Below are positions 60,647-64,000 of a DNA stretch of 64,000 bases, piece by piece. How positions within the stretch are numbered: the first letter of the stretch is position 1; every line of letters begins with the position of its first letter. The translations under genes and the position numbers were made by a program. The notes below the pieces were generated by a model. The model did not search any database, had not been told where the DNA came from, and saw only the letters and a list, made by a program, of their open reading frames with translations. The DNA is from Flavobacteriales bacterium UBA720 (GTDB taxonomy: Bacteria > Bacteroidota > Bacteroidia > Flavobacteriales > Weeksellaceae): NCBI GenBank assembly GCA_002297505.1, contig DBLQ01000012.1, forward strand, positions 43,130-107,129. Reading direction: 5' to 3'.

Positions 60647-61273
60647 ATGACGAAAAAGCAAAGAGCCAAAATTGTTCAGGAAGAATTAGAAAAATTATAC
60701 CCCGAAGTTCCGATTCCCCTGGATCACAAAGATGCTTATACTCTGATGGTTGCCGTGGCATTGTCTGCACAGACCACGGACAAAAAAGTGAATCAAATCA
60801 CGCCGAAACTGTTTGCTGTTGCAGACACGCCGGAAAAAATGGCCAGGCTGAGTGTGGAAGAAATCAAGGAGCTCATCAAAGAAATCGGACTTGCCAACTC
60901 GAAAGCTAAAAATCTGAAAAAAATGGCGGAAGTTCTGGTGGAGAAACACAATTCCGTGGTTCCGCAAACCTTTGCAGAGCTGGAAGAGCTGGCTGGCGTT
61001 GGACACAAAACCGCTTCTGTGGTGATGAGCCAGGGATTTGGTTTTCCGGCGTTTCCCGTTGATACGCACATTCACAGGCTGATGACACAATGGAAACTGA
61101 CTTCTGGAAAAAACGTTGTTGAGACTGAGAAAGATGCAAAAAGTCTTTGGGATGAAAGCGTCTGGAACAAGCTTCATCTTCAGATTATTTTTTACGGACG
61201 GGAATATTCTCCGGCGAGAGGCAATAAAGACAAAGATTACATTCCGAAATTATTGTTTCCGGAAAAAGCTTAA
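60647..61273 (+). CDS. nth: Endonuclease III-like DNA glycosylase without the Fe-S cluster loop
   Basis: A 208-residue HhH-GPD glycosylase/lyase. The helix-hairpin-helix and active site read LEELAGVGHKTASVV with Lys121 and FPVDTHIHRL with Asp139. E. coli Nth ends with four Cys binding a 4Fe-4S cluster; here the equivalent C-terminus reads HLQIIFYGREYSPARGNKDK with no Cys at all. It removes oxidised pyrimidines and nicks the strand. The 3' end overlaps the convergent HPP gene by 4 bp. Confidence 0.92.
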   Translation: MTKKQRAKIVQEELEKLYPEVPIPLDHKDAYTLMVAVALSAQTTDKKVNQITPKLFAVADTPEKMARLSVEEIKELIKEIGLANSKAKNLKKMAEVLVEKHNSVVPQTFAELEELAGVGHKTASVVMSQGFGFPAFPVDTHIHRLMTQWKLTSGKNVVETEKDAKSLWDESVWNKLHLQIIFYGREYSPARGNKDKDYIPKLLFPEKA

Positions 61274-61869
61274 TGTTTCTTTTTCAGCATTCTTCTCATA
61301 TGGAAATATTTAGTCTGCTTCATGCGATGAGGATATTTCCTTCCCTTTGGAATATTATTGAAAATCAAAGCCATCACGAGCAAAATCAAAACACCACTCA
61401 GAACCGGCGACACGGCGTACCAGTAGCCTAATGCCTGGATTTTCCCGGCCGGAAGCACCGCAATCAGAGCCGTGGCACCACCTGGCGGATGCATTGTTTT
61501 GGTAATCTGCATCACGACAATTGACGAGGCGACTGCAATAGAAGCACTTAGCCAAAGAACATCGGGCAAAAACTTATAAGCCGTCACACCAACCAGAGCA
61601 GATAGAACGTGCCCGCCAATCAGATTTCTGGGTTGTGCCAGCGGACTGTTCACCGCGCCATACACCAAAACACTGGAGGCTCCGAATGAACCAATCAGAA
61701 ATACATTTTCAATTTCCGATAACTGTTGAGTCTGCAAAAATGCAATCAATCCGATCCCGAAAAAAGCGCCGAGAAATGACCAAAAATGGTCTTTGAAATC
61801 AACAAGAGTTTCCTGATAAAAAATATATTTTGTGTGCCGCAGCCTTTTTATAATAAGTTTCTTCATCAT
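61270..61869 (-). CDS. HPP-family membrane protein
   Basis: A 199-residue membrane protein with four or five helices and the motif MHPPGGATALIAVL, which names the HPP family. Some members have been linked to nitrite transport; the role here is unknown. Its ATG-ATG start directly follows the stop of the DUF885 gene, so both share an operon. Confidence 0.88.
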   Translation of the reverse strand: MMKKLIIKRLRHTKYIFYQETLVDFKDHFWSFLGAFFGIGLIAFLQTQQLSEIENVFLIGSFGASSVLVYGAVNSPLAQPRNLIGGHVLSALVGVTAYKFLPDVLWLSASIAVASSIVVMQITKTMHPPGGATALIAVLPAGKIQALGYWYAVSPVLSGVLILLVMALIFNNIPKGRKYPHRMKQTKYFHMRRMLKKKH

Positions 61870-63669
61870 TTACTTCTTCGCCCAAAGTTCCATTTTGCGT
61901 TCCAGAACTTCCAATGGAAGACAGCCTTGACTCAGAACCTCATCGTGGAAAGACGCCAGATTGAATTTCTTCCCTTGTTCTTTTTGATACTTGTTTCTCA
62001 ATTCACGGATTTTCATTGCACCGGTTTTGTAGCTCAAAGCTTGTCCCGGCAACGCCATATAACGTTCTACTTCGGCCGTCGCACCAGCTTCGTCATAAGC
62101 AACATTACTTAAGAAATATTTAATCGCTTCTTCGCGCGACATTTGTCCGGTATGAATTCCGGTATCAATAACAAGCCGGACTGCGCGCAACATCTCATCA
62201 CTCAGAGAACCCATTTTCTGATAAGGATCTGTGTACAGCCCAAACTCCTGCCCGAGCGATTCGCAATACAAAGCCCAGCCTTCGCCGTAAGCACCGATCC
62301 AGCCGAATCTCATAAACTTAGGCAACTTGGCATTTTCCTGCTGAAGCGAAATCTGGTAATGATGACCCGGAATCGCCTCGTGAAGAAACAATGATTCCAT
62401 CCCGGACGTCACATTGAATTTTGTCGGATCCGGAATCGGCATATAAAAAATCCCGGGACGTTTGCCGTCCGCACTTCCTTGGATATATTCTGCGCTGGCG
62501 CTGGCTTCGCGGTACTTTTCGGTTTGACGGATTTCGAATGGTGTTTTTGGTGTCACATTAAACATCGTTTTCAGCTTCGGCGTGATTTTATCCAGAATGG
62601 ATTGGAAACCTGCAAGAACCTCTTTCGATGTTTTGTAAGGCATTGCTTTCGGATCGGTTTTGACGTGATTCAGGAAGTCTTCCAAAGAACCTTTGAAACC
62701 GACTTGATTTTTCACCTTCTCCATTTCACTGCGTATTCTCTCCACTTCAGAAAGACCTGTTTTGTGGATTTCCTCGGGCGTCCGGTCCGTTGTGGTCCAG
62801 CTTTTCACGTAGTATGCATAGACATTGGTGCCATTTGGCAATGCATTGTAACCCGAGGTGGTTCTTGCTTTGGGCAGATATTCCTTCTCCAGAAAATCAC
62901 CCATTTTCACATAGGCCGGAATGATTTTATTTTTGATGGCATCCTGATACAGCTTCGTGTATTTATTCGCAATCACCGGTTTAAAATTTTTCGGAAGGTT
63001 TTTGATCGGACCATAGAAAATGTTCTTTTCGATGTCGAACGTGGTGATTTCTTCCGCTTTCATCTGTGGAATCATTTTCAGGACCAGAGATTTCGGAAGT
63101 ACTACATTATTCTTGATGCCCAGTCTGAAATTCTCAATGGCAGAATCCATCCAGACAGGAAATTCATCTACTCTCTTCAGCCAGTTATCATAATCTTTCT
63201 CCTTTTTAAACGGTTGAATCCCAGTTCCGCTTCCCAACATCGGAAAAGTCAGAGGCAAACCGTCGAACTGGGTAAAAGGAATATATTCCGGATGATAGGC
63301 GTAACGCTCCTGTTTGTCAATCAGCGTATATTCCAGAACATCGAAAACCACTTTGCGGTCATTGTCCAGACTGTTGTAGTCCACCGATTTTAATTGATTC
63401 TGTACAGAATTATAGAAAGCAATTTCTTTTTTGATGAAATCCTGGCTCAGATTATTTGGCAAAAGATCATTATACCTTTCATCACCTTGTGAAGTAGCTT
63501 CCAAAGGATAAAATTTCAGGTACTCCTCGTAATATCTTGCAGCAATGGAATCCAGATCAGACGAAGAGGATCCTACGGAGGTTTTCATCATAGGAGAATC
63601 TTCCTTTTTGCAGGAAAATAAACCATAAGCCATTATGAATAGTAATATAATTTTGTATAGATTTTTCAT
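61870..63669 (-). CDS. DUF885 lipoprotein, probable metallo-hydrolase/peptidase
   Basis: A 599-residue lipoprotein: signal KNLYKIILLFIMAYGLFSC, lipidated Cys at about residue 20. The DUF885 domain fills the rest, with HEAIPGHHYQ (about residues 433-442), a zinc-type HExxxxH-like motif, plus GYNALPNGTNVYAYYV. DUF885 proteins resemble peptidases; substrate unknown. The frame extends to a GTG at 63678, but ATG 63669 is at the signal peptide. Confidence 0.88.
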   Translation of the reverse strand: MKNLYKIILLFIMAYGLFSCKKEDSPMMKTSVGSSSSDLDSIAARYYEEYLKFYPLEATSQGDERYNDLLPNNLSQDFIKKEIAFYNSVQNQLKSVDYNSLDNDRKVVFDVLEYTLIDKQERYAYHPEYIPFTQFDGLPLTFPMLGSGTGIQPFKKEKDYDNWLKRVDEFPVWMDSAIENFRLGIKNNVVLPKSLVLKMIPQMKAEEITTFDIEKNIFYGPIKNLPKNFKPVIANKYTKLYQDAIKNKIIPAYVKMGDFLEKEYLPKARTTSGYNALPNGTNVYAYYVKSWTTTDRTPEEIHKTGLSEVERIRSEMEKVKNQVGFKGSLEDFLNHVKTDPKAMPYKTSKEVLAGFQSILDKITPKLKTMFNVTPKTPFEIRQTEKYREASASAEYIQGSADGKRPGIFYMPIPDPTKFNVTSGMESLFLHEAIPGHHYQISLQQENAKLPKFMRFGWIGAYGEGWALYCESLGQEFGLYTDPYQKMGSLSDEMLRAVRLVIDTGIHTGQMSREEAIKYFLSNVAYDEAGATAEVERYMALPGQALSYKTGAMKIRELRNKYQKEQGKKFNLASFHDEVLSQGCLPLEVLERKMELWAKK

Positions 63670-63839
63670 TGAAAACACTTATTTGACAACGTAAATATAA
63701 GATTTTTATAGCATCGTGACGTGTTGAACTTTCAGGATTCAAAAAGTGGCGACATTAGCACAATATCAACAGATTAGCAAATTATCAAAACAATCTTTAA
63801 AAATAACGGACAAAAATTTTTCAAATTCAGGCAAATTTT

Positions 63840-63847
63840 TATCTTTG
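63840..63847 (+). promoter_or_regulatory. -7 box (TATCTTTG) for the last gene
   Basis: Perfect TAnnTTTG, 43 bp before the ATG at 63891. Confidence 0.5.
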
Positions 63848-63890
63848 TTAAGCACAATTAAAAATTTATCAATAATTCAAGGTCCTTATA

Positions 63891-64000
63891 ATGAAAGGAA
63901 TATTAAAGATTTACCATCCTGAGGAAACGCTCAAGTATTTCATCAGGAACACCTATTGCAAGTCCGTTTATCTCAACGCACAGAATTTCCTGGAAGTGGA
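63891..64000 (+). CDS. Unrecognised protein, 5' part only
   Basis: An open frame from ATG 63891 to the window end (36 codons) starting MKGILKIYHPEETLKYFIRN. It has a -7 box upstream. It is too short to place in a family; no signal peptide is apparent. Confidence 0.6.
   Translation, partial: MKGILKIYHPEETLKYFIRNTYCKSVYLNAQNFLEV

Noticed and set aside
62479..63393. 304-residue open frame on the plus strand
   Set aside because: Antisense to the DUF885 gene; composition unlike a real protein.

Overview
The window looks like chromosome of a flavobacterium, most likely the Chryseobacterium/Epilithonimonas group (Weeksellaceae). The evidence is the Bacteroidota -7 promoter element TAnnTTTG before many genes, weak or absent Shine-Dalgarno sequences, a GLPGLI-family protein, an S46 dipeptidyl-peptidase, a group III truncated globin, an OmpA protein with thrombospondin type 3 repeats, and an MlaD-like gene joined to Fe-S oxidoreductase genes. 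The genus is an inference. Both ends cut genes: a GH3-family protein at the left and an unrecognised ORF at the right.

Layout. 1-3.1 kb: end of a GH3 gene, dispersed repeats, an MFS exporter, a palindromic array with a period of about 42 bp, and a YoeB-type toxin-antitoxin pair. 3.1-8.9 kb (minus strand): glmM, an iron-uptake operon feoA-feoB plus a tiny Cys-rich membrane protein, a GLPGLI protein and a DUF2520 dehydrogenase-like protein. 8.9-16.9 kb (plus): an ECF sigma factor, a putative anti-sigma and a secreted helical protein; a PpiD-like foldase; an MlaD/HdrDE-like cluster. 16.9-24 kb (plus): a small glycan locus (glycosyltransferase, flippase, asparagine synthase, lipoprotein), then serS, rplU and rpmA. 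24-31 kb: yebC, ompA, smpB, a YbiT-type ABC-F protein, a GH13 enzyme and an M48 protease.

31.3-37.2 kb (minus) is the elongasome operon mreB-mreC-mreD-mrdA-rodA. 37.4-42.4 kb (plus) is the heme operon hemA-hemC-hemD-hemE, interrupted by a RhuM/Fic gene between hemD and hemE. 42.4-50.5 kb holds small exported proteins, a YkgJ-like Cys-cluster protein, a frameshifted KirBac channel, a globin, and an operon of large uncharacterised exported proteins, one split by an in-frame TAA. 50.6-64 kb holds an acetyltransferase of the CAT family, a CPA1 antiporter, hflX, an OsmC protein, a META lipoprotein, an S46 peptidase, an AhpD-like protein, a Ca2+/H+ antiporter, a GNAT/GyrI-like pair, bcp and nth from overlapping divergent promoters, an HPP protein and a DUF885 hydrolase.

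Most of the window is core chromosome. The less ordinary parts are the palindromic array beside the toxin-antitoxin pair, the Fic insertion and in-frame repeat in the heme operon, two apparently broken genes, a structured serS leader, and four genes whose -7 box sits exactly 4 nt before the start codon, which predicts leaderless mRNAs. No tRNA, rRNA, CRISPR array, insertion sequence or prophage was seen.
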